From: Actinomycetota bacterium
Lineage (GTDB): Bacteria > Actinomycetota > Acidimicrobiia > Acidimicrobiales > Iamiaceae
Assembly: GCA_019639075.1 (NCBI GenBank)
Contig: JAHBSO010000013.1
Coordinates: forward strand, 19,931 to 83,930
Direction: 5' to 3'
DNA: 64,000 nt
The translations under genes were made by a program, and so were the position numbers. The notes below the pieces were generated by a model. That model searched no databases. It was not told the origin of the DNA and was given only the letters and a program-made list of their open reading frames with translations. Positions 50,249 to 59,782 of this stretch are shown here, in pieces (position 1 is the stretch's first letter; each line of letters starts with the position of its first letter).

Positions 50249-53200
50249 AGACCAGCCGGCGGCGACGACCGTTCAGGAGGAGGATGGCGCCACCGAGTGC
50301 CGTGAACAGGAGGCCGAGGACCACCAGGTCACCGACGTCGGAGCCGGTGGTCGGCAAGGCACCCCTAGCGGGAGCGGGCGGCGTGGGCGGCACCGGTGCG
50401 GCCACCACCGGCGCCATGCCACTGGAGTCAGCGTTGTCGGCCGACACCAGCTCGACGCCTGCGGCGGACACGCTGCCGAGGTTCTCGATTGAGGTTCCGG
50501 CGCCCGAGAGCACCTGGACCTCGATCCGCAGTTCGGCGACGTCGCCCGCAGCCAGCGCGTCCGCCAGAGCGCACGACACACGCTGCCCATCGGCTTCGCA
50601 CGTCCAGCCGTCCCCGACTGCGCCCTGGTAGGCCAGCTCGGCGGGCAGGTCATCGGTGACCACCAGGTCGGCGGCGGCCGAGGGGCCGTTGTTGGTCACC
50701 GAGAGGAGGTAGGTGGCCGACGAACCGACCACCAGTGCATCGGACTCGAGCGACTTGGTCATCACCAGGTCGAACGCCGGCGTGACCTCGACGTCGTCGG
50801 TGGCCTCGTCGTTGTCCGGGTTCGGATCGAACGTGGTCGGCGTGACCAGCACCGTGTTGGTCGATGGGCCCTCGGCCTCCGGTTGGGGGATCACGGTGAC
50901 GACGATGGGTTCGGCGTCACCGATGACGAGGTCGGTCGGCAAGGTGCAGGTCACGTCCTGGGCTTCGATGCCGCAGTCCCAGCCCGTGCCGCCAGCGTCG
51001 ACGATGGTGAAGCCATCGGGAAGGGTGTCGGTGACCACCAGCGGGCCGTAGGAGGTGGAGGGGCCAGCGTTGGTGACCTGGAGCGTCCAGGTCGACTCCT
51101 GGCCGACGACGAAGTCTCCGGCATGGGTCTTGTCGACGGAGACGTCCGCCGAGGGGATGACCGTGACGGGGTCGTCGTCGGCATCGTTGGTGGGCTCGGG
51201 GTCGAGGGTGGGGCTCGACACGGTTGCCCGGTTGACGATGTCGCCCTCGGCGGGGGTACCGACGGACACGGTGACCTCGAAGGAGCTCGAGGCATCGAGG
51301 TCCAGACCGTCGGGCCGGATGCAGGTCACGAGCGAGCCGGTGGCGGCGCAGTCCCAGCCGTCTCCGCCACCCTCGACGAAGTCGAGCCCGGCGGGGAGGT
51401 CGTCGACCACGGTCAGCGGACCGGGATCCTCGTTGGGTCCGAGGTTGGTCACCGTCATCGTGAAGGTCCCGTCGACCCCGACGGTGAAGTCACCGTCGTG
51501 GGACTTGTCGATGGCCAGGTCGGCCAGCGGGGCGACCACGGCCGGGTCCTCGTCGGTGTTGTTGTCTTCGTTGGTCTCGGTGATCCCATCGGGCGCCTCG
51601 ACGGTGGCCACGTTGGTGACGCCGGGGTAGGCCTCGGGGCCGACCTCGACGATGAGTTCGATGGGGGCGAACGAGCCGCCAGGGGCGACCGCCTGGTCGG
51701 TGCTGCATGTCACGGTGCCGCCGACGTCACCGCAGGACCAGCCCGTTCCCGTGGAGGACAGGAAGGTGATGCCGGTCGGCAGGTCGTCGGAGACGGTGGT
51801 CGTGCCCTGCACGGTCGAGGGGCCGTTGTTGCCGACGGCCACCAGCCAGGTCGCCTGCGCTCCCACCTGGAAGTCGCCGGCGTGGCTCTTGGCGATGGTG
51901 AGATCGGACTGCGGGGCGGTCGTCGTCCGACCGTCCGTGCGGTCGTTGCCAGGGTCGGGGTCGAGCGTCGGGCTGGAGACCTCGGCCTCGTTGACGATCT
52001 CCTCGTCGGCGGGGACCGCGGGGTCGACGTCGAACTCGAGGGTCAGCGTGGCCAGGTCACCGACGGCGTGGGGCCCGGTCGGGAGGTAGGTGCAGGTGAC
52101 CGTGCGGGCGTCCGGGTCATCGGTGCAGTCCCAGTCGCCTGCGGTCAGGTTCCCGACGTAGGCGAGGCTGGCCGGGTAGGTGTCGACCACGGTGATGGGG
52201 CCGGCGTCGGCCGAGGGGCCGGCGTTGGTGACGACCAGGTCGTAGCTGTCGCGCAGACCGGGGGTGAAGGGGCCGTTGGGCAGCTTGGCGATCGACAGGT
52301 CGGCCGAGGGGATGATGTCGGTCGGGTCAGGATCGTCGTTGTTGTCGGGCGCGGGGTCGGTGGTCTCGCCGGGCGACACCACCGCGGTGTTGGTGACCCC
52401 ACCCTCGGCGGCGGTGGTCACGTCGACCGTGAGCGTGATGACCGGTAGCGATCCACCGACCGGGACGACCGCCTCGGTGGTGCAGGTCACATCCTGGCCG
52501 GTGATCCCGCACGACCAGCCGGTTCCGGAGGCGGCGGTGGGCACGAGGCCGGTCGGCACCGAGTCGGTGACGGTGATCGGTGCGGCAACGGTTCCCACGG
52601 CGACCGACGGGCCCTGGTTGGCCACCTGGATGGTGTAGGTGCCGGGGGTGCCGACCACGAAGGCGTCGACGGCATGGGCCTTGTCGATCGTCAGGTCGGC
52701 AGCCGGGGCGATCTCGACCGGGACGTCGTCGGTGTCGTTGTCGGGGTTGGGGTCGGCCGTCTCAGCGCCGACCGAGGCGACGTTGGTGAGCGACGGGGCG
52801 GCGTCGCCGTCGACCAGGGCGGTGACCGTGATCTGGGGCAGCGAGTCGCCGCTGGCCAGCGGGCCGGGCTGGGTGCAGACGACGGCTCGGCCGGTGACAT
52901 CACAGGTCCAGTCGGTGCCTTCGGCGGTGGCGTCGGAGAAGCCGACCGGCAGGGTGTCGGTCACCACGATGGGCCCGACGGCCTGCGCCGGGCCGTCGTT
53001 GGTGACGTCGAGGCGGAACACCGCGGTCTCGCCCGACAACAGCGTGTCGTCGTCGACCGTCTTCACGATGGCCAGGTCGGCCTGTTGCTGGTAGCCGAAG
53101 TCCACGTCTGTGCGATCCTCACCGGGGTCGAGGTCGACGTCGGTGGTGGAGGGCGTCGTGGTGCCGTCGAGGTCGGTGGTCTCGACGAAGCCCGGGGGCA

Positions 53201-56200
53201 GGTCGGTGACGTCCACCCGGTAGGGGCCGGGAGGCAGGTCCCCGACGGAGTAGCCGCCGTCGGGATCGGTGGTCTCGGTTCCGACGACGACGTCGTCGGG
53301 GGTGCCGAGCTGCCCGTCGGGGCCCGACCAGATCACGGTGACCGTGGCACCGCCGATGCCGGGCTCGCTGTCGTCCTGGACGCCGTCGCCGTTCTGATCG
53401 TCCCAGACGAAGTCGCCGAGCGACCCGGTGCCGACGACGCCGGCATCCCAGGTGCGGTCCGTCTCGCCGGAGACGAGGGTGGTGGTCACCGTCTCACCGG
53501 TCGTGGGATCGGCATCGGAGTCGGTGGCGGCATCGCCGGCACCCGTCGGGGAGAGCTCGAAGCCGGCGGGGGCGGTGAAGCGCACGGAGTACTCGCCGGG
53601 ATCGAGGTCGGCGAAGAGGTAGGAGCCATCGAGGCCGGTCAGCTGGGAGTCGACCACGACGCCGCCGACGAGCAGCTCCACGGTGACACCCTCGATCCCG
53701 GGCTCGCCGTCATCCTGGATGCCGTCGGCGTCCAGGTCGTACCAGACGAAGTCGCCGATGGCGGCGCCGAGGTACATCCCGGCGTCGATGGTGGGGTCGT
53801 CCTGCCCGCTCTCGAGCGTGACGGAGACCAACCCGGTGGTGGGATCGGCATCGGAGTCCAGACCGGTGTCGCCGCCCTGTGCGGGTGAGGACAGCGAGTA
53901 GCCGTCGGGGGTCACGAACTCGACCACGTAGGCGCCGGGGGCGAGGTCGCCGAAGGAGTACCCGCCGTCGGGGCCGGTGGTCGTCGTGGCGATGGGGGTG
54001 GGGTTGCCGTCCTCGTAGAGGCGGACCGTGACACCCTCGATGCCGGGCTCGCCGTCATCCTGGATGCCGTCGGCGTTCAGGTCGTCCCAGACGAAGTCCC
54101 CGAGGGAGACCAGCTCGAAGAAGCCGGCGTCGATGGTGAGGTTCTCCTCGCCGGGGGCGAGGGTGACCACCGGGCTGCGGCCACCCGCTCCGGCGTCGGA
54201 GTCCAGGGCGTCGTCGCCCTGGTCGGTGCCGGTGGGCGTGTAGCCGTCGGGGGTGGTGAAGCCGACCACGTAGTCGCCGGGGGCGAGCAGGTCGAAGAGG
54301 TACAGACCGTTGGGGTCGGTGGTGGTGGTGAGGATGACGGTCGTGCCATCCGCGGCGTACAGGGTCACCTCGACCTGGTCGAGCACCGGCTCGCCCTGGT
54401 CCTGGATGCCGTTGCCGTTGGTGTCCTCCCAGACGAAGTCGCCGAGGCGGGCTCCGATCAGCGTGGGCTCGTCGGTTGCATCGTCGGTGTAGGTGTCTTC
54501 GGCGTTGGCGGGGTTCCCGTCGGCGTCGTCGCCGGTGGTGACGACGGTGTTGATGTGGTCGGCGTTGTCGCGTGCCGCGAAGGCCGGGGTCGCCTGGTAG
54601 GTGACGGTGAAGCTCCCGCCGGGGGCGAGGTCGGCGATGTTCGTCCAGGTCAGGTCTTGACCGCTGACGGCCGGGTCGGTCAGGGGCGAGGCCGCGGCAC
54701 CACCCACAGCGACGGTGGCCGTACCGGTCACGTAGGACCAGTTGTCCGGCAAGGTGTCGACCAGATCGACGCCGAGAGCGTCGGCCACGGAGGCGGTGTT
54801 GGTCACCTCGACGGTCCAGGTGAAGGGCACGCCGATGGTGGCGGTCCCACCCGAGGTCTTGGTGACGGCCAGGTCCGGGAAGTCCGGGGTGACGGTCACG
54901 GTGTCGTCCACCGGCCCGTAGGTCCGGTAGTCCCGGTCGGGGTTGGCGTCGCGCTCGGTCTCGGCCACGCCGAAGTAGGTCTCGAGGGTGGCGGTGTTCT
55001 CGAAGGCGGTGCCGGGACCGAAGGCGGACGAGTCGCCGACGGTGGCCTGGTAGGTGAAGCTGACCTGACCACCGGGGGCGACGGGCCCGGCCACCGGCCA
55101 GGTGATGGTGCGGCTGCCGGTGTCGTAGGAGCCGCCGGCGATGGTGATGGAACCCTCGTCGGGGATCAGCCCGTCGGGGACCACGTCGGTCACGGTGAGA
55201 TCGTGGGCGGCAGAGACATCGTCGCCGGTGGCATTGGTGACGACCACGGTGTAGGTGAGGGTCTCGTCCACATCGACGACACGGACATCGGTGTCGCCGA
55301 CCTGGCCGGTCACGTCCTTGTCGATGGCGAGGTCGGGCTCGACCACCGACACGGTGTCGCGTGCCGGGTCGGTGCTGTTGGTGAAGTCACCGGGGGCGGG
55401 GGGGCCGCTCGGCGTGGTGGTGATCTCGTCGGTGGTGTTCCAGTAGGCGGCGACCCGGTTGGTCAGGTCGTCGCCGGCGGCCACCGGCGACGCGTCGTCG
55501 TAGGTGTCGGCCACCACGACGGTGTAGGTGAGCTGGATGCTACGGGGCGATGCTGCCGGATCGATATCGTCGATGAACCAGGCGATGCGGGTCTGACCGT
55601 CGGTGGGCGTGTCGGCTTGGGGGCCGAGGGTGGTGATGGCGGCGCAGACGCCGGCGTCGCCGGTGCAGTCGTCGAAGCTCTCGAAGGCCATGCCGTCGGG
55701 CAGTTCGTCGATGAGGGTCCCGTCGAAGAAGTCGATGTTGGCGGGGATGGTGAAGTCCACCGTCGCGGTGCCGGCCTCACCGATGGTGCGGATGTCGGGG
55801 TCGATGGCCTTGGCAAGCGGCGGCTCCACCACGTCGACGCTGCTGGACGAGTCGTCGTCGTAGCTGCGCTCGGTGCCCTGGGGGTCGCCGGCGGGCATCG
55901 AGGTGGCGTCGACGACGACATCGTTCGTGTAGGTCGTGCCGGCGAGGATCTCGTCGTCCGCGGTCACCTTGTAGGTGAGATCGACGGACGCGCCGGGTGC
56001 CAGCGAGCTGATCGTCCAGGTGATCTCCTGGGGCGGCCCGGCGCTGTAGATGCCGCCGTTGGAGATGTCGAAGGGGTCGGTGCCGAGCAACCCGGGCGGG
56101 AGCGTGTCGGTGATCACCAGATCGTTGGCGGTCGAGACCCGCGACGCGCTCGAGTTCGTGACCCGGACGGTGTAGAGGATGTCGTTGCCACCCTGGATGG

Positions 56201-59200
56201 GCGCAGCGCGATCGTTGGACTTGGTCACGGTGACCAGGGGCTCCACGACGGTGACCCGGGTCAGGCCGGACTCGACGGTCGACAGGGCGTCGCCGAGCGA
56301 GTCCTCGGAGCGCAGCTGTCCCCGGTTGGTGATCGCGCCCGACGTCCTCGTGTTGGCGCTCTCGTCGTCGATGGTCACATCGAACGTGATCGTGAACACG
56401 TCGTCGGTGGCGCTGTCGTTCTGATAGGCGGGGGGCAGGGCCAGCGAGACGGTGGAGCCGGGGGTGTACGTGTACCCCGAAGGCAGGGTCGTCGTACCGC
56501 TCTCGTTCCAGACCGTGCCGTCGGGGAAGGTGACCGAACCGGAGCCGGCCACGTAGCTGTGGCGGTTGCTGAGCACGTCGCGCAGATCGGCGTCGTAGGC
56601 GCTGGTGTTGGCCGGGATGGTGCCGGTGATCGTGTAGCGGACGGTCTCGCCGATGGTGGCCTGGCCGCGGGTGTCGTCGCCGGAGTTGGTGGTGTTGTTG
56701 CCGCCCTGGTCGGTGAGGGTCTCGAGCGACTTGGTGACGCTCGGGCCGTCGATGTCCACAGAACTGGTGTCGTCGGCCGCGCCGGTGTTCGGCGTCACCG
56801 TCGTGTCGATGTTGTCCTCGGGGAAGTAGTCGATACGGGTGCCGAGGTTGGTCTCGGTCTGGAAGGTGCGCACGCCCGCCGAGTTGGTGAGCCGGTCGCC
56901 GGCGGCCACGGGCTGGCTCGCGGTGGTCCCGTCGGGCATCGTCACCGTGTAGGTGAGGGTGGTCGAGCCCGCTGGCGCCAGCGGGCCGGCGATGACCCAG
57001 CTCATCCGGTCCGGACCCGTGGGATCAGGGGTGCAGGTGGCGGTGCCGAGCACGGAGACGTCGTCGCAGCCGACCTCGGGGGGCAGGAAGTCCCAGACCT
57101 CGATGTCGAGCGCAGGCTCGTTGCCGGCGTTGGCGATCTCCAGCGAGTAGACGACGTCATCCCCCTGGACCAGCGCCGTGGTGGCGTCGTTGGTCTTGTC
57201 GAGACCGAGGATGGGTTGCGCCAGCTCGTAGTTGACCGAGTCCCGCAGCGGGAAGACCTGGCCGACGGTGTTGGCGGCCGAGAACTTCATGAGGTTGTCG
57301 ATGATGTCGAAGGCGTTGCCGGCGGCGGGGTCATCGTTGGCGATGACCGAGAAGACCACGTCGAAGACCGCGCCCGGCTCCACGTAGCAGTCCTCGGTGT
57401 CGGGGGTGCAGGTGTCTTCTGCGAGGTCGGTGCCGAGGCGCCAGGTGAGGGTCTCGCCGTCGACGTCGATGACGGGATCACCGGAGACGACGACCGCGGT
57501 GTTGGCGGCGGTGACGGTGGCCGATCCGCTCTCGTAGGTCGTGTTGGGCGGGATGAAGTCGGTGACGGTGGCGTTGCGGGTGTCGATGCCGTCGTTGAAG
57601 TTCACCCGGAGGCGCCAGCAGACCCGATCGCCGGGCGAGAAGGCCGGGTCGGGAGCGTCGCCGTCGAGCCAGTCGGTCACCCCGGTGCAGGCGGTGGCCA
57701 GCGGTGCGCCGTCGACCGGGGCCGCCACGTACTTCTCGATCGTGTCGAAGGGGGCGGTGAGGCCGGCCCCGGAGTCGTCGACGTCGGGCGTGCCATCGGT
57801 CTCGTCCCCGTCGATCTTGGCTTCCGGGGTCTGGCAGGTCGTGTCGCCGCCCACGCAGATGCGGTAGTCGACGCCGGTGATCGAGACCTCGTTGTTCCAG
57901 CCGTCGCGCCCGACGGTGGGGGTCGTGTCCTCGCCGTCGGCCTGGTAGTAGGTCCGGACCTCGGTGGGGAAGGTGATGGTGACCGAGCTGGAGCTGTCCA
58001 TGCGGGCCAACGCGTCGGTCTCAGACAGGTCCCAGGTGAGGGTCCAGGTGCCGTTCGAGTTCTCGACCGGCGGCGTGGTGGTGCTGAAGGGGGTGCTCGG
58101 GTTCTGGGTTCCGGTGATCGCCGCGGCATCGCACTCGTTGCGGGTCCCGGGCTCGGTGGTGTCGAAGTCGATGCCCTCGACCAACGGGCAAAGGCCGTTG
58201 GGGAGGGTGTCGGCGACGACGATGTCGTCGACGTAGCGGTACTCGGAGGTCTCGATGAGCAACGTCCAGGTGACGACGTCGCCCTGCTTGACGTCGCCGC
58301 CGGGCACCGACTTGTGCACCGACAGGTCCTCGGCGGTGCGGGTCAGGTCGGCCGAGACCGTGGACGTCGGGGAACCGGGGGCGGCGACGGCGCCCTGGTA
58401 GGTGCCGGTGGCCTCGGCGTAGTTGGTCAGCTCCTGCTCGTCGAAGGTCTCGGTGCCGTCGTTGTTGTCGAGGTTGGCGGTCTGGGCCCCGCCGGTGTCC
58501 GGAGTGTCATCCTCAGCGAAGAGGGTGTTCTCACGGATCGGGATGCCGGCGAGGTAGGTCAGCACGTACTGACCGCCCGGCGACAGGTCAGCGAGGTCAT
58601 CCCAACGCACGTGGGTGTAGACGTCGAACGGAAGGGGGCCGTCGTCGCCGTCGGGATCGATCTCGATGGTCTCGACCAGGTCGGGATCCACGCAGTTGCC
58701 GGGGTCGCTCAGGCCCACGAGCGTGGGGGCGCCCGGGTACTCGGGATCGGGACCTGGATCGAGGGGTGCGTCGGGGTTGGTGGGTGCGTCCGTGGTGTTG
58801 TCCACGCCGCCGCAACCGAGGAACTCGAGGCCGGCAGGCAGGTAGTCCTCGACGATGTAGTCGTTGGTGTCGACCACCAGGTTGTTGGTGATGGTCAGCG
58901 TGTAGGGGGTTGCATGGTCATGCACGCCGCGGAGGATCTCGCCCTCGGTGTTGGGCTCGGACTTCTCGAGGAGGAACGGGACCAGGGTGCTGGTGGCATC
59001 GTCGGTTGCGCTCCCGGTGAAGCTCGAGGACCCCTCGATGGGCTCGCCGGTGGTGGCGTCGAAGTCGGGGACGAAGCGGGGGTTGGAGTTGACGAAGGCG
59101 CCAGCCGTGTTGGTGTACGACTCGTTCACGCAGAGGATGTCGGTGGTGCAGTCGGCGGTCGGCGAGTCGGTGGTCTCGTGGCTGACCTCGTAGCCGAGGG

Positions 59201-59582
59201 TCACCGTGTTGTTGGGTGCCAGGTCGGCGACGTTCAGCCAGATCAGGGTGGTCTGACCGTCGGCGGGCTGGTCGTCGAGGATCACCGGCTCCCCGGCGGT
59301 CGCCGGGGAGACGCTGCTCGGGACGTAGCTGACCCCGACCGGGAGCACGTCTCGGAACGACAGGTTGTAGCCCCACGCATCCGTCTCGTTCTCGGCGGCG
59401 AGGGAGACCGGCGAGGTGTCGCCGTAGAGGACCTGGGCGGGAGCGCGCTTGGCCAAGGAGATGTCCGGTGTGCCCTCGGCGGCGGCGGGAGAAACGCCCA
59501 CCACCAGGGGGAGGGCGGCGGCAACCAGTGCCACGAGCGCCAGCAACCCGGCGCGCTTGCGATCGATGCCTTGCATGCTCAT
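50247..59582 (-). CDS. Giant DUF11/SdrD_B-like surface protein with LPTTG sorting signal (~3,111 aa)
   Basis: The signal peptide MSMQGIDRKRAGLLALVALVAAALPLVVGVSPAAAEG begins at ATG 59582, preceded by GGACAGGA; a GTG at 59615 is an alternative. Residues ~40-1,700 are a series of DUF11/isopeptide-type beta domains (V-T-N-x-G/x-A-x-x-x-x-x-V-x-D-x-L-P-x-G-L). Residues ~1,710-2,160 hold four SdrD_B/Cna_B-like domains starting GDFVW-x-D-x-N-x-x-G-I-Q-D-x-G-E-P. Residues ~2,165-3,060 hold seven tandem DUF11 repeats, each starting like ADLAIDKSHDGDF and ending in D-P-x-P-x-N-D. ALPTTGSDVGDL, a hydrophobic helix and RRRR form the C-terminal wall-sorting signal. No sortase is in this window. It is probably a stalk-like adhesin or S-layer-type component. 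Confidence 0.88.
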   Translation of the reverse strand: MSMQGIDRKRAGLLALVALVAAALPLVVGVSPAAAEGTPDISLAKRAPAQVLYGDTSPVSLAAENETDAWGYNLSFRDVLPVGVSYVPSSVSPATAGEPVILDDQPADGQTTLIWLNVADLAPNNTVTLGYEVSHETTDSPTADCTTDILCVNESYTNTAGAFVNSNPRFVPDFDATTGEPIEGSSSFTGSATDDATSTLVPFLLEKSEPNTEGEILRGVHDHATPYTLTITNNLVVDTNDYIVEDYLPAGLEFLGCGGVDNTTDAPTNPDAPLDPGPDPEYPGAPTLVGLSDPGNCVDPDLVETIEIDPDGDDGPLPFDVYTHVRWDDLADLSPGGQYVLTYLAGIPIRENTLFAEDDTPDTGGAQTANLDNNDGTETFDEQELTNYAEATGTYQGAVAAPGSPTSTVSADLTRTAEDLSVHKSVPGGDVKQGDVVTWTLLIETSEYRYVDDIVVADTLPNGLCPLVEGIDFDTTEPGTRNECDAAAITGTQNPSTPFSTTTPPVENSNGTWTLTWDLSETDALARMDSSSSVTITFPTEVRTYYQADGEDTTPTVGRDGWNNEVSITGVDYRICVGGDTTCQTPEAKIDGDETDGTPDVDDSGAGLTAPFDTIEKYVAAPVDGAPLATACTGVTDWLDGDAPDPAFSPGDRVCWRLRVNFNDGIDTRNATVTDFIPPNTTYESGSATVTAANTAVVVSGDPVIDVDGETLTWRLGTDLAEDTCTPDTEDCYVEPGAVFDVVFSVIANDDPAAGNAFDIIDNLMKFSAANTVGQVFPLRDSVNYELAQPILGLDKTNDATTALVQGDDVVYSLEIANAGNEPALDIEVWDFLPPEVGCDDVSVLGTATCTPDPTGPDRMSWVIAGPLAPAGSTTLTYTVTMPDGTTASQPVAAGDRLTNSAGVRTFQTETNLGTRIDYFPEDNIDTTVTPNTGAADDTSSVDIDGPSVTKSLETLTDQGGNNTTNSGDDTRGQATIGETVRYTITGTIPANTSAYDADLRDVLSNRHSYVAGSGSVTFPDGTVWNESGTTTLPSGYTYTPGSTVSLALPPAYQNDSATDDVFTITFDVTIDDESANTRTSGAITNRGQLRSEDSLGDALSTVESGLTRVTVVEPLVTVTKSNDRAAPIQGGNDILYTVRVTNSSASRVSTANDLVITDTLPPGLLGTDPFDISNGGIYSAGPPQEITWTISSLAPGASVDLTYKVTADDEILAGTTYTNDVVVDATSMPAGDPQGTERSYDDDSSSSVDVVEPPLAKAIDPDIRTIGEAGTATVDFTIPANIDFFDGTLIDELPDGMAFESFDDCTGDAGVCAAITTLGPQADTPTDGQTRIAWFIDDIDPAASPRSIQLTYTVVVADTYDDASPVAAGDDLTNRVAAYWNTTDEITTTPSGPPAPGDFTNSTDPARDTVSVVEPDLAIDKDVTGQVGDTDVRVVDVDETLTYTVVVTNATGDDVSAAHDLTVTDVVPDGLIPDEGSITIAGGSYDTGSRTITWPVAGPVAPGGQVSFTYQATVGDSSAFGPGTAFENTATLETYFGVAETERDANPDRDYRTYGPVDDTVTVTPDFPDLAVTKTSGGTATIGVPFTWTVEVTNTASVADALGVDLVDTLPDNWSYVTGTATVAVGGAAASPLTDPAVSGQDLTWTNIADLAPGGSFTVTYQATPAFAARDNADHINTVVTTGDDADGNPANAEDTYTDDATDEPTLIGARLGDFVWEDTNGNGIQDQGEPVLDQVEVTLYAADGTTVILTTTTDPNGLYLFDLLAPGDYVVGFTTPDGYTPTGTDQGDDALDSDAGAGGRSPVVTLAPGEENLTIDAGFFELVSLGDFVWDDLNADGIQDDGEPGIEGVTVRLYEDGNPTPIATTTTGPDGGYSFGDLAPGAYVVEFVTPDGYSLSSPAQGGDTGLDSDADPTTGLVSVTLESGQDDPTIDAGMYLGAAIGDFVWYDLDADGIQDDGEPGIEGVTVELLVGGVVVDSQLTGLDGSYLFADLDPGEYSVRFTAPAGFELSPTGAGDAATDSDADPTTGETVTTTLVSGETDRTWDAGVVGTGSLGDFVWDDQNGDGVQDDSEPGIGGATVTVIWSGPDGQLGTPDDVVVGTETTDPDGGYSVGDLPPGPYRVDVTDLPPGFVETTDLDGTTTPSTTDVDLDPGEDRTDVDFGYQQQADLAIVKTVDDDTLLSGETAVFRLDVTNDGPAQAVGPIVVTDTLPVGFSDATAEGTDWTCDVTGRAVVCTQPGPLASGDSLPQITVTALVDGDAAPSLTNVASVGAETADPNPDNDTDDVPVEIAPAADLTIDKAHAVDAFVVGTPGTYTIQVANQGPSVAVGTVAAPITVTDSVPTGLVPTAASGTGWSCGITGQDVTCTTEAVVPVGGSLPVITLTVDVTTAAEGGVTNTAVVSPGETTDPAPDNNDDPDPTDIIPSADLSIAKLPNGPFTPGLRDSYDLVVTNAGPSADAGPITVVDTYPASLAYVGNLTAGDWDCTDDPDARTVTCTYLPTGPHAVGDLATLTLEFDVDPAVPADEEIVNEAEVSSPTLDPDPGNDRTDGRTTTAPQSDLTIAKSHAGDFQVGAQATWLVAVGNNGPSTVQGTTTVSDDLPTGITFLSSTGTGWSCGDVGGTVTCSTDQAVAPGGSFAPIELIVEVGPEAYPGVTNVATVEAPDGITETNEDNNTDEDPAVVAPLADLAIDKSHDGDFTVGVDGTFTMTVTNLGPNEDPGPLTVVDDLPAGLDFVEGGGDGWDCAATGSLVTCIRPDGLDLDASSSFEVTVSVGTPAEGDIVNRATVSSPTLDPEPTNDADDDPVTVIPSADVSVDKTHAGDFVVGQESTWTLQVTNAGPSTSYGPLVVTDTLPDGFTIVDAGGTGWDCGIEAQDVTCTLPTDLVIGDAEPIVVTVIPQPEAEGPSTNTVLVTPTTFDPNPDNDEATDDVEVTPAFDLVMTKSLESDALVVGSSATYLLSVTNNGPSAAADLVVTDDLPAELAYQGAVGDGWTCEADGQRVSCALADALAAGDVAELRIEVQVLSGAGTSIENLGSVSAAGVELVSADNADSSGMAPVVAAPVPPTPPAPARGALPTTGSDVGDLVVLGLLFTALGGAILLLNGRRRRLV

Positions 59583-59782
59583 CGTCCTGTCCAGAGAAGG
59601 AGTGCGCAGAGGCACACCATCGGTCCTGCAAACTATCGGACGAATTGCCCAACTGTTGAGGTTCTCTGAAAGCAGTTCACGTTCGGTGCTGGCGGTCGAG
59701 GCAGGCTCACACTCCGCGAGCGATCGAGCATCGCCGCCGACCCAGGCCCCGGACCCGGCCCGACCGGTGCCGAGCTACGCCC

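Noticed and set aside
54555..59669. A 1,704-codon plus-strand open frame opposite the giant surface protein
   Set aside because: Val/Gly/Asp-rich low-complexity sequence without domains, produced by the high-GC codon bias of the real minus-strand gene.
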